Shown in pieces: positions 17,421 to 29,175 of a DNA stretch of 64,000 nt (the first letter of the stretch is position 1; each line of letters begins with the position of its first letter). The position numbers and the translations under genes are program-made. Under the pieces are notes generated by a model. The model did no database searches and was not told the origin of the DNA. It saw only the letters and a list, made by a program, of their open reading frames with translations. This stretch comes from Lentzea jiangxiensis (lineage in GTDB: Bacteria > Actinomycetota > Actinomycetes > Mycobacteriales > Pseudonocardiaceae): the NCBI RefSeq assembly GCF_900104175.1, contig NZ_FNIX01000011.1, positions 124,001 through 188,000 of the forward strand, read 5' to 3'.

Positions 17421-18044
17421 GTGTGGTACGAGATGGGATTGACGATCTTCGGACAGAAGATCGCTTACACCGAGCTGGTCGGGCAGGTGCTGGCGCTCGC
17501 GGTGGTGTTCCTCGCGCAGCGGCGGTCACTGCTGACCTGGCCCGTGCAGCTGGTCTCCGTCGCTTTGCTGTTCACCGTCTACATGTCGAGCCACCTGGGC
17601 GGCCTCGCGACGCGGCAGATCGTGGTCGGTGCGATCGCCGTCTACGGCTGGTACGCGTGGGTGCGTCGGCGCGACCCGGTGTTCGGCGTGGTGGTGCGCA
17701 AGGGCTCCTGGCGTGAGCGGGTCGCCGTCGTCGGCGCCTTCGTCGTCGGCACGGTCGCGTTCGCGCTGGTCCTGGACGCGCTGGACGCCTCGTGGGCGCC
17801 GTGGCCGGACGCCGCCATCTTCGTCGGCACGATCCTCGCGTTCGCGTTGCAGGGCCTCGGCCTCGTCGAGTTCTGGCTGGTGTGGCTCGTGGTCGACGCT
17901 GTCGGCGTGCCGCTGCAGATCCAGTCGGGCCTGTACTTCAGCGCACTCGTCTACGTGATCTTCGCGGGCCTGGTGGTCCACGGTTTCATCGACTGGAACC
18001 GCACCGCCCGCCGGTTGACACAGGCGGCAAAGTCTCCCCTATGA
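17421..18044 (+). CDS. pnuC: Nicotinamide mononucleotide/riboside transporter, PnuC family
   Basis: This 207-residue membrane protein has about seven hydrophobic helices. It carries the PnuC family blocks VGQVLALAVVFLAQRRSLLTWPV, AIAVYGWYAWVRR and FWLVWLVVDAVGVPLQ. It probably takes up nicotinamide riboside for NAD synthesis. The GTG start has GGGGGA 8 bases upstream; an internal ATG four codons later is an alternative. Its stop overlaps the start of the following peptidase gene by four bases. Confidence 0.88.
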   Translation: MWYEMGLTIFGQKIAYTELVGQVLALAVVFLAQRRSLLTWPVQLVSVALLFTVYMSSHLGGLATRQIVVGAIAVYGWYAWVRRRDPVFGVVVRKGSWRERVAVVGAFVVGTVAFALVLDALDASWAPWPDAAIFVGTILAFALQGLGLVEFWLVWLVVDAVGVPLQIQSGLYFSALVYVIFAGLVVHGFIDWNRTARRLTQAAKSPL

Positions 18045-19216
18045 GGGGACTGTTGATCGCTCTGCTGACCGCCGTCTCGTCGCTGGTAGCCCTTCCCGCC
18101 GCCCAGGCCGCTCCGCAGCCTCGCACCGGGTTCGAGCTCACCGGTGAGTGGACCACCGAGGCCGGGGAACAGGCCTACCTGCGCGCCACCGGCCTCCCGG
18201 TCTCGGAGATCGGGACGACCGCGCAGGGCCGCCCGATCCAGCTCGTGCGCGTGGGCTCCCGCACCGCGCGCACGGTGGTTCTCTTCATCTGTTCCCAGCA
18301 CGGCGACGAACCCGCCGGCCGCGAGGCGTGCCTGATCCGCATGCGCTCGCTGCCGCGCACGTCGTCCGTGACGTACCTGTTCGTCCCGAACGCCAACCCC
18401 GACGGCCGCGCCGCCGACACCCGCGGCAACTCCGACGGCATCGACGTCAACCGCGACCACCTGCTGCTGCGCACCGCCGAGGCCCGCGCGATGGCCTCCG
18501 TGATCCGCGACTGGAAGCCCGACGTCATCCACGACCTGCACGAGTTCGGCCCCTCCGCGCCGTACTACGTGAAGGACGTCCTCTGGCTGTGGCCCCGCAA
18601 CCTCAACGTCGCCGACGGCGTGCACGACCTGTCGGAGACGTTGTCGCGCTCGTACGTCCGGCCCTCGGTGGAGGCCGCCGGTCGCACCTCCGGCGTCTAC
18701 GGCATCCACGTCGACCCGGTGACCGGCGAGCCGGTCCGGCAGGTCGCGGGCGACGGCCAGGAGCGCATCCTGCGCAACACCGGCGGCTTGAAGCACGGCA
18801 TGGGCCTGCTGGTCGAGACCAACGCCGACAACACGCCCGCGTTCCGCGTCGAGTCGCACCTCAAGGCCCTCGACGGCACCCAGTCGTTCGTCGCCGGGAA
18901 CGGCTCGGCGATCGAGGCCGCGAACGCCGCCTCCCGCGCCGTGCGGACCGGCCCGGTGTACTTCGGCGGCGCGGACAACCAGCCCCCGGCACCCGAGGAC
19001 GTCGTCTCACCCCAGCCGTGCGGCTACGTGCTGACCGCCGCCGAGTTCCTGACCGTGCGCGACCGGCTCGCCCTGCACGGCGTCACGTCGCAGTACCTGA
19101 GGGGCGGCGACCGCATCGTGCCGGTGCGCCAGGAGGCCCGCCCGATCATCCCGCTGCTGCTCGACCCGCGTGCCGACGAACCGCTGTTCAAGGCGCGTGT
19201 CGTCGCACAGTGCTAA
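18041..19216 (+). CDS. Secreted M14-family zinc carboxypeptidase-like protein
   Basis: This 391-residue protein has a signal peptide (LLIALLTAVSSLVALPAAQA, residues about 4-23). The M14 carboxypeptidase fold shows zinc ligands in SQHGDEPAGRE (H-x2-E) and a downstream His in HDLHEFG. NPDGRAAD and DVNRDH are further M14 motifs. The ATG overlaps the pnuC stop (ATGA) and gives a proper signal peptide, which fixes the start; a much longer upstream frame is not coding. It likely trims peptides or cell-wall fragments outside the cell. Confidence 0.9.
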   Translation: MRGLLIALLTAVSSLVALPAAQAAPQPRTGFELTGEWTTEAGEQAYLRATGLPVSEIGTTAQGRPIQLVRVGSRTARTVVLFICSQHGDEPAGREACLIRMRSLPRTSSVTYLFVPNANPDGRAADTRGNSDGIDVNRDHLLLRTAEARAMASVIRDWKPDVIHDLHEFGPSAPYYVKDVLWLWPRNLNVADGVHDLSETLSRSYVRPSVEAAGRTSGVYGIHVDPVTGEPVRQVAGDGQERILRNTGGLKHGMGLLVETNADNTPAFRVESHLKALDGTQSFVAGNGSAIEAANAASRAVRTGPVYFGGADNQPPAPEDVVSPQPCGYVLTAAEFLTVRDRLALHGVTSQYLRGGDRIVPVRQEARPIIPLLLDPRADEPLFKARVVAQC

Positions 19217-19225
19217 AGGCTCTAA

Positions 19226-19255
19226 CTGATATATCGCCTGCCAGCTGATATATCG
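19226..19255. promoter_or_regulatory. Two direct copies of CTGATATATCG
   Basis: CTGATATATCG occurs at 19226-19236 and again at 19245-19255, 19 bases apart. Each has the palindromic core GATATATC. The AT-rich, near-two-helical-turn arrangement looks like a tandem regulator site upstream of the GNAT gene. Confidence 0.45.
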
Positions 19256-19268
19256 GTTGCCCGAACTG

Positions 19269-19322
19269 GGCCTTGGCAACGAGACTTTTGACTTCGTCCG
19301 CAAAACACTCGTTGCCAAGGCC
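19269..19322 (+). other. Long stem-loop in the leader of the GNAT gene
   Basis: A perfect 15-base inverted repeat (19269-19283 and 19308-19322) encloses a 24-base loop and ends 10 bases before the ATG of the next gene. It could be a terminator for the peptidase gene or a structured leader controlling translation. No ribosome site is visible between the stem and the ATG. Confidence 0.55.
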
Positions 19323-19332
19323 TTGCACATCG

Positions 19333-20100
19333 ATGGACACCGACCTGGCTGAGCGCATGGAGCGCAATCTCGCCGCGCACGCCTGCCACCTCCACCGGCA
19401 CCTGCCGGGCGGCACCGTCACGGACACCGGTGACCTGCTGGTCGCGGACAGCGGCCTGGCCGACGACACGTTCAACATCGTCACCTCGGCGCGCTTCGCC
19501 GACGCGGTGCGCGTGGCGGAGACCGTGAACGCGGTGAAGGCCACCGGCCGTCCGTTCTCGTGGTGGGTCGGGCCGGCCTCGCCCGGACTGGGCGAGCTGC
19601 TCACCGACGCGGGGCTCAGCGCGTCCGAGACCGAAACGGGCATGTGGCTCGGCCTCGACAACCCGCTGCCCGACGTGCACGCCGACGGCCTCGACGTCCG
19701 GCGGGTGTCCACCGCCGGCGGGCTGGCCGACTACGCCGCCGTGCTCGCCGCCAACTGGGACCCGCCCGCGGAGACCGTCCGCCGCTTCTACGCCGAGGTG
19801 GCCGAGCCCGCGTTGCGCAGCCGGGCCCGCTACCTCGTCGGGTACGTGGGGGACCGGCCCGTGTGCACGGCCGAGGTGTTCCTGCACGCGGGTGTCGCGG
19901 GCATCTACAACATCGCGACGCTCGCCGGTGACCGCCGCCGCGGGTACGGCGGCGCGATCACGGCCGCCGCCCTGCACGTCGCCCGTGACGAAGGTCTCCC
20001 GATCGCCGTGCTGCAGGCGTCCGCCGACGGCGAGCCCGTGTACCGCCGGCTCGGCTTCACGCCGTGCGGTCACTTCACCGAGTACGCCCTCAACGGCTGA
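19333..20100 (+). CDS. GNAT-family N-acetyltransferase
   Basis: This 255-residue protein has a poorly conserved N-terminal half and a C-terminal GNAT domain with the acetyl-CoA loop [10 protein letters not shown] (about 211-220). The typical end-of-domain [15 protein letters not shown] follows. The ATG at 19333 is chosen because the upstream 20 in-frame codons overlap the long stem-loop and do not look coding. The substrate is unknown. A strong hairpin just before the start and a pair of GATATATC sites further upstream suggest regulated expression. Confidence 0.82.
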   Translation: MDTDLAERMERNLAAHACHLHRHLPGGTVTDTGDLLVADSGLADDTFNIVTSARFADAVRVAETVNAVKATGRPFSWWVGPASPGLGELLTDAGLSASETETGMWLGLDNPLPDVHADGLDVRRVSTAGGLADYAAVLAANWDPPAETVRRFYAEVAEPALRSRARYLVGYVGDRPVCTAEVFLHAGVAGIYNIATLAGDRRRGYGGAITAAALHVARDEGLPIAVLQASADGEPVYRRLGFTPCGHFTEYALNG

Positions 20101-20133
20101 GGGGCCGCTCCGCAGCAGCGGAACGGCCCCTCA
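20098..20133. terminator. Bidirectional terminator between GNAT gene and aceE
   Basis: TGAGGGGCCG (20098-20107) pairs with CGGCCCCTCA (20124-20133), with an inner six-pair extension (one mismatch) and a 4-base loop. It overlaps the GNAT stop codon and lies between two convergent genes. Confidence 0.75.
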
Positions 20134-20167
20134 GATCGTTTCTGAGCCCTCGGGAGGGCTCCGGTGA

Positions 20168-22927
<2,760 letters not shown>

Positions 22928-23246
22928 GGTGTCTCCTCGGCTTCGTTGGCGGTACACGCGGGGCCCGGAAAACCGTGCCACGCGCCCCTATCGTTGTCCT
23001 TGCGCGACGACTTCGTCACCGCTACTGATCGGTAGTTCTGGATCGTGTCACTCACGCGCGCGCGATAAGAGGTATGTAGAGCGTGCCTCATGCCAGTGTA
23101 GGTGCTTCGAGAGGGGTGCCTGTTACGGCGTGTCACGTGGTCAACAGTTGCGCCGGAGGTAGCTGACAGTGTTCGCTAGCCGGAGTAACGGACTTCAGCG
23201 GCAGTCTTAGGGCTGTCGCTCTTGCGTAGTTGGAGGAGTGAAAACC
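22928..23246. other. Divergent promoter region between aceE and DUF3052 gene
   Basis: About 310 bases with no gene seen. It must carry the promoters of aceE (leftward) and the DUF3052 gene (rightward). GAGGAG precedes aceE and GGAGGAG precedes the rightward gene. No clear operator was recognised. Confidence 0.5.
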
Positions 23247-23678
23247 GTGGTCGCCGCGGAAGACGCCGGCAGGATCGGCGTCGCCGAGAAGCTCGGGATC
23301 GAACCGGGCATGGTCGTCCAAGAACTCGGCTGGGACGAGGATGTCGACGACAACCTCCGTGCCGCCGTCGAGGAGCAGATCGGGGGCGACCTCCTCGACG
23401 AGGAGGCGGACGAGACGGTGAGCGTCGTCCTGCTCTGGTGGCGAGAGGACGACGGCGACCTGGTGGACGCTCTCCTCGAGGCCACCGGAGTGCTCGCCGA
23501 GGACGGCGTGATCTGGGTTCTCACCCCGAAGACCGGCCGTCCCGGGCACGTGGAGCCGGCCGACGTGGCCGAAGCGGTCCCGACCGCAGGTCTCTCGCAG
23601 ACCTCGAACATCAGCGTGGCCGAGGACTGGGCGGGCATCCGCCTGGTGTGGCCGAAGTCGGCCAAGGCGAAGCGGTGA
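23247..23678 (+). CDS. DUF3052 family protein
   Basis: This acidic protein of about 143 residues is recognisable by VQELGWDEDVDDNLR, LLDEEADETVSVVLLWWR and WVLTPKTGRPGHVEPADVAEA. Homologs are found next to aceE in actinobacteria, including Mycobacterium, as here. The function is not established. The GTG at 23247 has GGAGGAG about 8 bases upstream. An in-frame GTG at 23238 overlaps that ribosome site and is less likely. Genomic linkage suggests a link to pyruvate dehydrogenase or its regulation, but that is inference. Confidence 0.88.
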   Translation: MVAAEDAGRIGVAEKLGIEPGMVVQELGWDEDVDDNLRAAVEEQIGGDLLDEEADETVSVVLLWWREDDGDLVDALLEATGVLAEDGVIWVLTPKTGRPGHVEPADVAEAVPTAGLSQTSNISVAEDWAGIRLVWPKSAKAKR

Positions 23679-23753
23679 TCCCCAGCTGACATAGGGTTGG
23701 TCCACGGGCGTAGGTCCGCCCGTGGTCCTGTGCCCGGCTTGAGGGGTCGTCTC

Positions 23754-24218
23754 ATGGCTGTCGAGGTCGGTTCGGAAGCCCTGGACTTCACGCTCAACGA
23801 CTACAACAAGCAGCGCGTGACGCTGTCGTCGTTCCGCGGCTCGAAGAGCGTGCTCCTGGTCTTCTACCCGTTCGCGTTCAGCGGCACCTGCCGCAGCGAG
23901 CTCTGCAGGCTGCGCGACGAGATCTCGACCTACGAGGACTCGGCCGTGCAGGTGCTGGGCGTGTCCGTGGACTCCCCGTTCGCCCTGAAGGTGTGGGCGA
24001 ACCAGGAGGGCTACCGGTTCCCGCTGCTGTCGGACTTCTGGCCGCACGGGGCCGTCGCGCAGTCCTACGGCGTGTTCAACGAGGCCGCGGGCACGGCGCT
24101 GCGGGGGACGTTCCTGGTCGACGTGTCGGGTGTGGTGCGGTTCACCGAGGTGAACTCGCCGGGTGAGGCCCGCGATCAGGATGTCTGGAAGAAGGCCGTA
24201 GCCTCGTTGGGGGCATGA
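23754..24218 (+). CDS. ahpE: AhpE-type peroxiredoxin
   Basis: This 154-residue thiol peroxidase reduces peroxides. The peroxidatic Cys sits in the family block YPFAFSGTCRSELCRLRDE (about residues 37-55), and a second Cys follows four residues later. VLGVSVDSPFALKVWA and YGVFNEAAGTALRGTFLVD are further AhpE/BCP features. The ATG is chosen because GAGGGG lies upstream and the protein then begins as family members do. It sits between the DUF3052 gene and a tRNA gene. Confidence 0.9.
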   Translation: MAVEVGSEALDFTLNDYNKQRVTLSSFRGSKSVLLVFYPFAFSGTCRSELCRLRDEISTYEDSAVQVLGVSVDSPFALKVWANQEGYRFPLLSDFWPHGAVAQSYGVFNEAAGTALRGTFLVDVSGVVRFTEVNSPGEARDQDVWKKAVASLGA

Positions 24219-24258
24219 TGTAGCTGTACCTCCCCGGTGGTCGTCGCTACCGGGGGTG

Positions 24259-24330
24259 GGGCGTGTAGCTCAGCGGAAGAGCACTCGGTTTACACCCGAG
24301 CGGTCGCAGGTTCGAACCCTGTCGCGCCCA
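24259..24330 (+). tRNA. tRNA-Val (anticodon TAC)
   Basis: A 72-base cloverleaf: acceptor GGGCGTG pairs with CGCGCCC (one G-U), the D-arm is GCTC...GAGC, the anticodon stem is CTCGG/CCGAG with loop TTTACAC, and the T-arm contains GGTTCGAACCC. The anticodon TAC reads GUA valine codons. The discriminator base is A and CCA is not encoded. Confidence 0.95.
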
Positions 24331-24454
24331 CTCGTCTCAGGCGGCGTGTGTCTGCGGAAAGCGCAGACCGCGTCGCCTCGGTGTTTTCCGGGTATCGTGT
24401 GCGGGTTTTGTCGGGGACGTTTGGGCCGCCACCTCCGAAGGACGACGAAGACCC

Positions 24455-24835
24455 GTGAAGCGCTTGAGGCGCAAGACCAAGGCCGCCGAGCCCGTCAGCA
24501 CCGAGATCACCCGGCAGCAGATCAAGCTGCTGGCCCTCGTCGAGCAGGGCGGGGTGCACCGCGGCGCCACGAGCTGGTACCTCGAGCACCGGCCCGCCAA
24601 GCAGTGGGACGCGGACGACCTCGAGGTGCTCGAGCGGAGGAACTGGATCGCGTGGGTCAGGCCTGCGCGGGAGGTGGAGCACGGGATGGCGGCGCCGGTC
24701 GACGTCACGCCCGAGGGGCGGCTGGCGTTGCAGCACCACCTGCCGGAGTGGGTTCTCGGGCGCAGGGCCATCGCCTCCGCGCCGCCCCGGCTGCCCTCGG
24801 TCGAGTCGATTCTGGCGTTGGACTCGTTCCGCTGA
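24455..24835 (+). CDS. Hypothetical protein, possible winged-helix fold
   Basis: This 126-residue protein begins with a basic tail (KRLRRKTKAA). A region with alternating helices and a WDADDLEVLERRNWIAWVR segment follows, resembling MarR-like or other winged-helix wings. VTPEGRLALQHH would fit the last helix of such a domain. There is no enzymatic motif. The ribosome site is weak (AAGGA about 14 bases upstream of GTG). Coding is supported by codon bias and by the lack of a competing frame; the role is unknown. Confidence 0.7.
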   Translation: MKRLRRKTKAAEPVSTEITRQQIKLLALVEQGGVHRGATSWYLEHRPAKQWDADDLEVLERRNWIAWVRPAREVEHGMAAPVDVTPEGRLALQHHLPEWVLGRRAIASAPPRLPSVESILALDSFR

Positions 24836-24876
24836 GCCGGTAGAACGGTCCTCAGCCGTATCTCAACGGAGGGGCC

Positions 24877-26076
24877 ATGTCCCATTTGCTCATCGGCGGT
24901 GAGCTGCGCGCGCGGGAGCACCACCGGATCGAGGACGACGCACGAGCCGAAGGGCCGCTGCACGCTGTGACGTTGCCCAACGGTGTCGAGATGCAGGTCG
25001 TCACCGTTGGGCTGGAGCTCACCCGTCAGCTGCTCGCCGATCAACGGCTCTCCAAGGACAGCGCGAAGCTGCAACGCGAGATCAAGCGGCAGCTCACGGC
25101 CAGGGGGAGCACTCAGGAGAACCTGGCCGGGTTGTTCGGGCCGAGCATGCTCAACAGCGACAACCCGCAGCACGCCCGGCTCAGGGCGCTGGCGGTGAAG
25201 GCGTTCAACGGCCGGGCGGTGCAGCGGCTGGCGCCGCGCGTCGAGGAGATCACCGCGGAGCTGGTCGACGGGCTGCCGGAGGGGCGGGAGGTCGATCTCG
25301 TCGAACGGGTGGCCGTGCCGGTGCCGCTGCACGTCATCGGTGAGGTCCTCGGGGTGCCGGAGGACGATCGGGGCCGTGTCCGGACGTTGATCGAGACGAT
25401 GATGTCGATGGTGCCCGAGGTGTCGCAGCCCGCCAGCGACGAGTTGGGCGGCTACTTCCACGCGTTGCTGACGAGCAAATCTCTCGACGAGAAGTCATTG
25501 TTCGGTGCGTTGGCGGTAGCCGACGACGGAGGTGACCGTCTGAGCCATGACGAACTCATGGCGATGGCGTTCCTCTTGGTCGTTGCTGGTCATGAGACGT
25601 CGGCCGGCCTCATCGCGAATGTTGCGCACGACGCGTTGGACAACGATCTGTGGGCGAAGGCCGCGGCAGACCCCGGGCTCGTCCCGGTGCTCGTCGAGGA
25701 GACGCTGCGGCACAACCCTCCGGTGCGCAGCGCCACGCACCGCATCGCCACCGAGCGCCTCGAGATCGGCGGTGTCCCCGTCGAGGCCGGCACGGTGCTG
25801 CTGATCAACCTCGGCGCTGCCGGGAGGTGCCCGGAGGCGCACGACCGAGCCGACCGGTACCGGATCGACCGGAAGACGACCGGCCACGTGGCGTTCGGGT
25901 ACGGGCCGCACTTCTGCCTCGGCTCGGGGCTCGCCCGCCTGGAGGCGGAAACGGTGCTGCGCCACCTCACGTCACGGTTCCCGCGCGCCACCTGTTCGGC
26001 CGGGGAACCGCCAGAGGTGACGCACAGCGACATCATGGCGAGCCTCAAATCGCTTCCGGTCGTCCTGAGACGCTGA
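24877..26076 (+). CDS. Cytochrome P450 monooxygenase
   Basis: This 399-residue bacterial class I P450 has the I-helix oxygen-binding motif AGHETSA. The ExxR motif appears in EETLRHNPP, and the haem loop FGYGPHFCLGSGLAR holds the ligand Cys347. GGAGGGG lies just before the ATG. No ferredoxin or reductase gene is adjacent, so electrons must come from elsewhere. It lies outside the polyketide cluster, beside unrelated genes. The substrate cannot be guessed. Confidence 0.93.
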   Translation: MSHLLIGGELRAREHHRIEDDARAEGPLHAVTLPNGVEMQVVTVGLELTRQLLADQRLSKDSAKLQREIKRQLTARGSTQENLAGLFGPSMLNSDNPQHARLRALAVKAFNGRAVQRLAPRVEEITAELVDGLPEGREVDLVERVAVPVPLHVIGEVLGVPEDDRGRVRTLIETMMSMVPEVSQPASDELGGYFHALLTSKSLDEKSLFGALAVADDGGDRLSHDELMAMAFLLVVAGHETSAGLIANVAHDALDNDLWAKAAADPGLVPVLVEETLRHNPPVRSATHRIATERLEIGGVPVEAGTVLLINLGAAGRCPEAHDRADRYRIDRKTTGHVAFGYGPHFCLGSGLARLEAETVLRHLTSRFPRATCSAGEPPEVTHSDIMASLKSLPVVLRR

Positions 26077-26089
26077 GACGCTGGAGCGC

Positions 26090-26554
26090 GTGGAGATCGT
26101 CACCGGGGGACCGGAGCACGTCGACGCGGCCGCGCTGATCTGGGCGCACGCGGTCGCCGGGAGGGACGGGTACGGGGTTCCGGCGCTGGCAGAGGCGCGG
26201 CCCGGCATCGAGAACGCCCTCGCGGGCGAGCGGTCGTTGTTCCTGCTCGCGGTGCGGGGCGGTGTGCCGGTCGGGTTCGTCGCCGGCGGTTCGCAGGAGA
26301 CGAGGACGGCGTACGTCAACTACGTCGGGGTGCACCCCGACGCCTGGGGCACGGGAGTCGGAGAGGCTCTGCTGCGCGCGCTTCCCGACGCGTTGGCCGA
26401 GTGCGGTTACGAGAAGGCGGAGCTGATGGTCTTCATCGACAACGTGCGGGGCGTGCGGCTCTACGAACGCCTCGGATGGATCAAGGTCGGCGACCCCGTG
26501 CCGCATCCGCGTCACGGCCGTGTGGAGCAGCGCTACGCGTTCTCGCCCGCATAG
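26090..26554 (+). CDS. GNAT-family N-acetyltransferase
   Basis: This 154-residue single-domain acetyltransferase has the acetyl-CoA-binding motif HPDAWGTGVGEALL (about 83-96) and the C-terminal NVRGVRLYERLGWIKVGD. The GTG start has GGAG 4 bases upstream and lies 13 bases after the P450 stop, so it may be cotranscribed with that gene. The acceptor substrate is unknown. Confidence 0.85.
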   Translation: MEIVTGGPEHVDAAALIWAHAVAGRDGYGVPALAEARPGIENALAGERSLFLLAVRGGVPVGFVAGGSQETRTAYVNYVGVHPDAWGTGVGEALLRALPDALAECGYEKAELMVFIDNVRGVRLYERLGWIKVGDPVPHPRHGRVEQRYAFSPA

Positions 26555-26659
26555 CGGGATCCGACGGTCATGAGAAGGTTCGGCGGGGGATTGGGGGATC
26601 AACCCCAATGCGGCTGACCAGGGCTATCCCGAAGTCCACTTGAGACGTAACTTTTCCTC

Positions 26660-26953
26660 ATGTCCGTGCGCACCTTCGCCGTGGTGGTGGGTCTCGCGTT
26701 CCTGCTCGGCGGAGGCGCGATCCTGTTCGTGGCGCTCGCCGTCGAGGCGCCGAGCGGGTCGCTGATCCCGTGCGGCAACGCCCTGGGGATCGGGTTCGAC
26801 GAGCCGGCCGCCTCCGCGGTCAGTCCGGCCTTTGTGGACATCTGCGCCGATCTCCGGCACCGGCGGCTGCTCTGGGGCGCGCCGGTGGCCGGACTGGGGG
26901 CGTTGCTGCTGCTCGGCTCTTCGGTCGGTGCCCGCAGGGCTACTCGCCGGTAA
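26660..26953 (+). CDS. Small membrane protein, hypothetical
   Basis: This 97-residue protein has two hydrophobic helices (about residues 7-29 and 70-90). A Cys-containing loop of about 40 residues (two Cys, possibly a disulfide) lies between them on the outer side. There is no family assignment. The ATG has no ribosome site but TAACTT sits exactly six bases upstream, fitting a leaderless message. Confidence 0.75.
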   Translation: MSVRTFAVVVGLAFLLGGGAILFVALAVEAPSGSLIPCGNALGIGFDEPAASAVSPAFVDICADLRHRRLLWGAPVAGLGALLLLGSSVGARRATRR

Positions 26954-26962
26954 GGTCGCGGC

Positions 26963-27988
26963 ATGACGTGGATGGTCTACGGCGCCAACGGCTACACCGG
27001 CCGACTCATCGCGGAGCTCGCGGTCGCGCGCGGTGAACGGCCGGTCCTCGCCGGGCGCTCGCGGGAGAAGATCGAACCGCTCGCCGCGGCCCTCGGGCTG
27101 GAGCACCGGGCGTTCGGCCTGGACGAGGCGCGCCGGAACCTCGAGGACGTCGATGCCGTCGTGCACTGCGCGGGGCCGTTCTCGCAGACGTCCGAGGCGA
27201 TGGTGGACGCCTGTCTGCAGAGCCGCACGCACTACCTCGACATCACCGGTGAGATCGACGTCTTCGAGTCCGTCAGCCTGAGGGACGCCGACGCGCGCGA
27301 GGCCGGCATCGTGCTGCTGCCCGGCGCCGGTTTCGACGTCGTCCCCACGGACTGCGTGGCCGCGATCCTGAAGAACGCGCTGCCGTCGGCGACGCACCTC
27401 GACCTGGCGTTCGTAGTCGGGGGAGGGGCGAGCGCGGGCACGACGAAGACCTCCGTCGAGGCCGCGGCCGTGGGCGGGCGGATCCGGGTGAACGGCGCGC
27501 TGAGGAGCGTGCGCATCGGGCACCGCCGGCGCACCGCCCGCTTCCGGTCGGGACCGCGCGAGGTCGGCAGCATCCCGTGGGGCGACGTGTCGACCGCCCA
27601 CCGGTCGACCGGCATCCCGAACATCACCACGTTCACCCTCGTGCCGGGGGTGCTGGGGCAGTTGCAGCAGGTGTTCGCGCCGGTGCTGCAGACGTCGTTC
27701 GTGCAGAGCCTCGCCAAGACCGTCGCCGGGAAGGTGAAGGGACCTGACGAGCGCAAGCGCGCGAAGACGCGCGCGGAGGTGTTCGGCGAGGCGTGGGACG
27801 GGCGCACGAAGGTCGAGTGCGCGGTCACCACGCCGAACGCCTACAGCCTCACCGCGGACGCCGTGCTGCGCGCCGTCACCAGGATCGGCGACGTCGCTCC
27901 CGGCTCGCACACGCCGTCGAGCGCTTTCGGCGCGGACTTCGTGCGCGAGCTCGACGGCGTCGTCGTGGGCGAGGTCCGCTTCAGCTGA
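26963..27988 (+). CDS. Saccharopine-dehydrogenase-like NAD(P)-binding oxidoreductase
   Basis: This 341-residue protein starts with a Rossmann fold (VYGANGYTGRLIAELA, then RSREKIEPLAAALG). DAVVHCAGPFSQTSEAMVDACL and HYLDITGE are blocks of the family that includes trans-acting enoyl reductases of mycobacteria. The C-terminal half is less conserved. TAAGGT lies six bases before the ATG, suggesting a leaderless transcript. The substrate is unknown, perhaps a lipid-linked intermediate. Confidence 0.85.
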   Translation: MTWMVYGANGYTGRLIAELAVARGERPVLAGRSREKIEPLAAALGLEHRAFGLDEARRNLEDVDAVVHCAGPFSQTSEAMVDACLQSRTHYLDITGEIDVFESVSLRDADAREAGIVLLPGAGFDVVPTDCVAAILKNALPSATHLDLAFVVGGGASAGTTKTSVEAAAVGGRIRVNGALRSVRIGHRRRTARFRSGPREVGSIPWGDVSTAHRSTGIPNITTFTLVPGVLGQLQQVFAPVLQTSFVQSLAKTVAGKVKGPDERKRAKTRAEVFGEAWDGRTKVECAVTTPNAYSLTADAVLRAVTRIGDVAPGSHTPSSAFGADFVRELDGVVVGEVRFS

Positions 27989-28069
27989 TCCCGGGCGTCA
28001 CTTCTTCAGGTGCTCGGCCACGCTGCCGGCGCCCTGGCCGCCGAGGCACGAGTCCGCTGATCACGGAAA

Positions 28070-28105
28070 AGCGGAAGCCCAGGTCGACCGACCTGGGCTT
28101 CCGCT
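28070..28105. terminator. Bidirectional terminator between oxidoreductase gene and lipA
   Basis: Perfect 16-base inverted repeat (28070-28085 and 28090-28105) with a 4-base loop, located between two convergent genes and preceded by an A-tract on the plus strand. Confidence 0.85.
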
Positions 28106-28118
28106 CTGCCGCAGCGCG

Positions 28119-29120
28119 TTACCGCGGGGCGAGCAGGCTCGTGATCTCCTGCGACGCCGACACCGTCAGCAGGTGCTGGAGGTTCTCCGGGAGCTCCTCG
28201 CCCCGCGCCTGCTTCGCCTGCGCGTAGAGGCGGCCGGCGCGGTAGGACGAGCGGACCAGCGGGCCCGCCATCACGCCGAGGAAGCCGATCTCCTCGGCCG
28301 TCTCCTTGTGCGCGACGAACTCCTCGGGCTTCACCCAGCGCTCGACCGGGTGGTGCCGCGGCGACGGGCGCAGGTACTGGGTGATGGTGATGATGTCGCA
28401 GCCCGCGTCGTGGAGGTCGGCGAGCGCCTCCGTGACCTCCTCGGGGGTCTCGCCCATGCCGAGGATCAGGTTCGACTTGGTGACCAGGCCGAACTCGCGG
28501 GCCTTCGTGATGACCTCGAGGGAGCGCTCGTAGCGGAACGCCGGGCGGATGCGCTTGAAGATCCGCGGGACGGTCTCCAGGTTGTGCGCGAGCACCTCGG
28601 GGCGGGACTCGAAGACCTCGTCGAGCTGTTCGGGGACCGCGTTGAAGTCCGGGATCAGCAGCTCGACGCCGGTGCCGGGGTTGAGCTCGTGGATCTGGCG
28701 GACGGTCTCGGCGTACAGCCACGCGCCGCCGTCGGGCAGGTCGTCACGGGCGACGCCGGTGACGGTCGAGTAGCGCAGGCCCATCGCCTGGACCGACTCG
28801 GCGACGCGACGGGGCTCGTCGCGGTCGAGGTCGGCGGGCTTGCCCGTGTCGATCTGGCAGAAGTCGCAGCGCCGGGTGCACTGCTCCCCGCCGATCAGGA
28901 ACGTGGCCTCGCGGTCTTCCCAGCACTCGTAGATGTTGGGACAGCCGGCCTCTTCGCAGACCGTGTGCAGGCCCTCGCGCTTGACCAGACTCTTGAGCTC
29001 CCGGTACTCGGGGCCCATCTTCGCCCGCGTCTTGATCCAGGACGGCTTCTTCTCGATCGGCGTCTGGCTGTTGCGGACCTCGAGCCGCAGCAGCTTCCGA
29101 CCCTCTGGCACCACAGTCAC
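28119..29120 (-). CDS. lipA: Lipoyl synthase (radical SAM)
   Basis: This enzyme of about 333 residues inserts sulfur into octanoyl groups on E2 and GcvH proteins. It has the radical SAM cluster motif in [10 protein letters not shown] and the auxiliary cluster Cys residues in [12 protein letters not shown]. The conserved C-terminal RSSYRAG is present. The second of two tandem GTG codons is chosen because TAGTGT lies exactly six bases before it, the leaderless spacing seen at several other genes here. lipB is not in the window. Confidence 0.95.
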   Translation of the reverse strand: MTVVPEGRKLLRLEVRNSQTPIEKKPSWIKTRAKMGPEYRELKSLVKREGLHTVCEEAGCPNIYECWEDREATFLIGGEQCTRRCDFCQIDTGKPADLDRDEPRRVAESVQAMGLRYSTVTGVARDDLPDGGAWLYAETVRQIHELNPGTGVELLIPDFNAVPEQLDEVFESRPEVLAHNLETVPRIFKRIRPAFRYERSLEVITKAREFGLVTKSNLILGMGETPEEVTEALADLHDAGCDIITITQYLRPSPRHHPVERWVKPEEFVAHKETAEEIGFLGVMAGPLVRSSYRAGRLYAQAKQARGEELPENLQHLLTVSASQEITSLLAPR

Positions 29121-29175
29121 CACCTCACACTACGCTCCGCGCCCGCGTGTCCGGCGTCACGCACTCCGGGGACGC

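Noticed and set aside
24259..24330. tRNA gene as an integration site for a mobile element
   Set aside because: No integrase, no repeated tRNA 3' end, and normal housekeeping genes on both sides.
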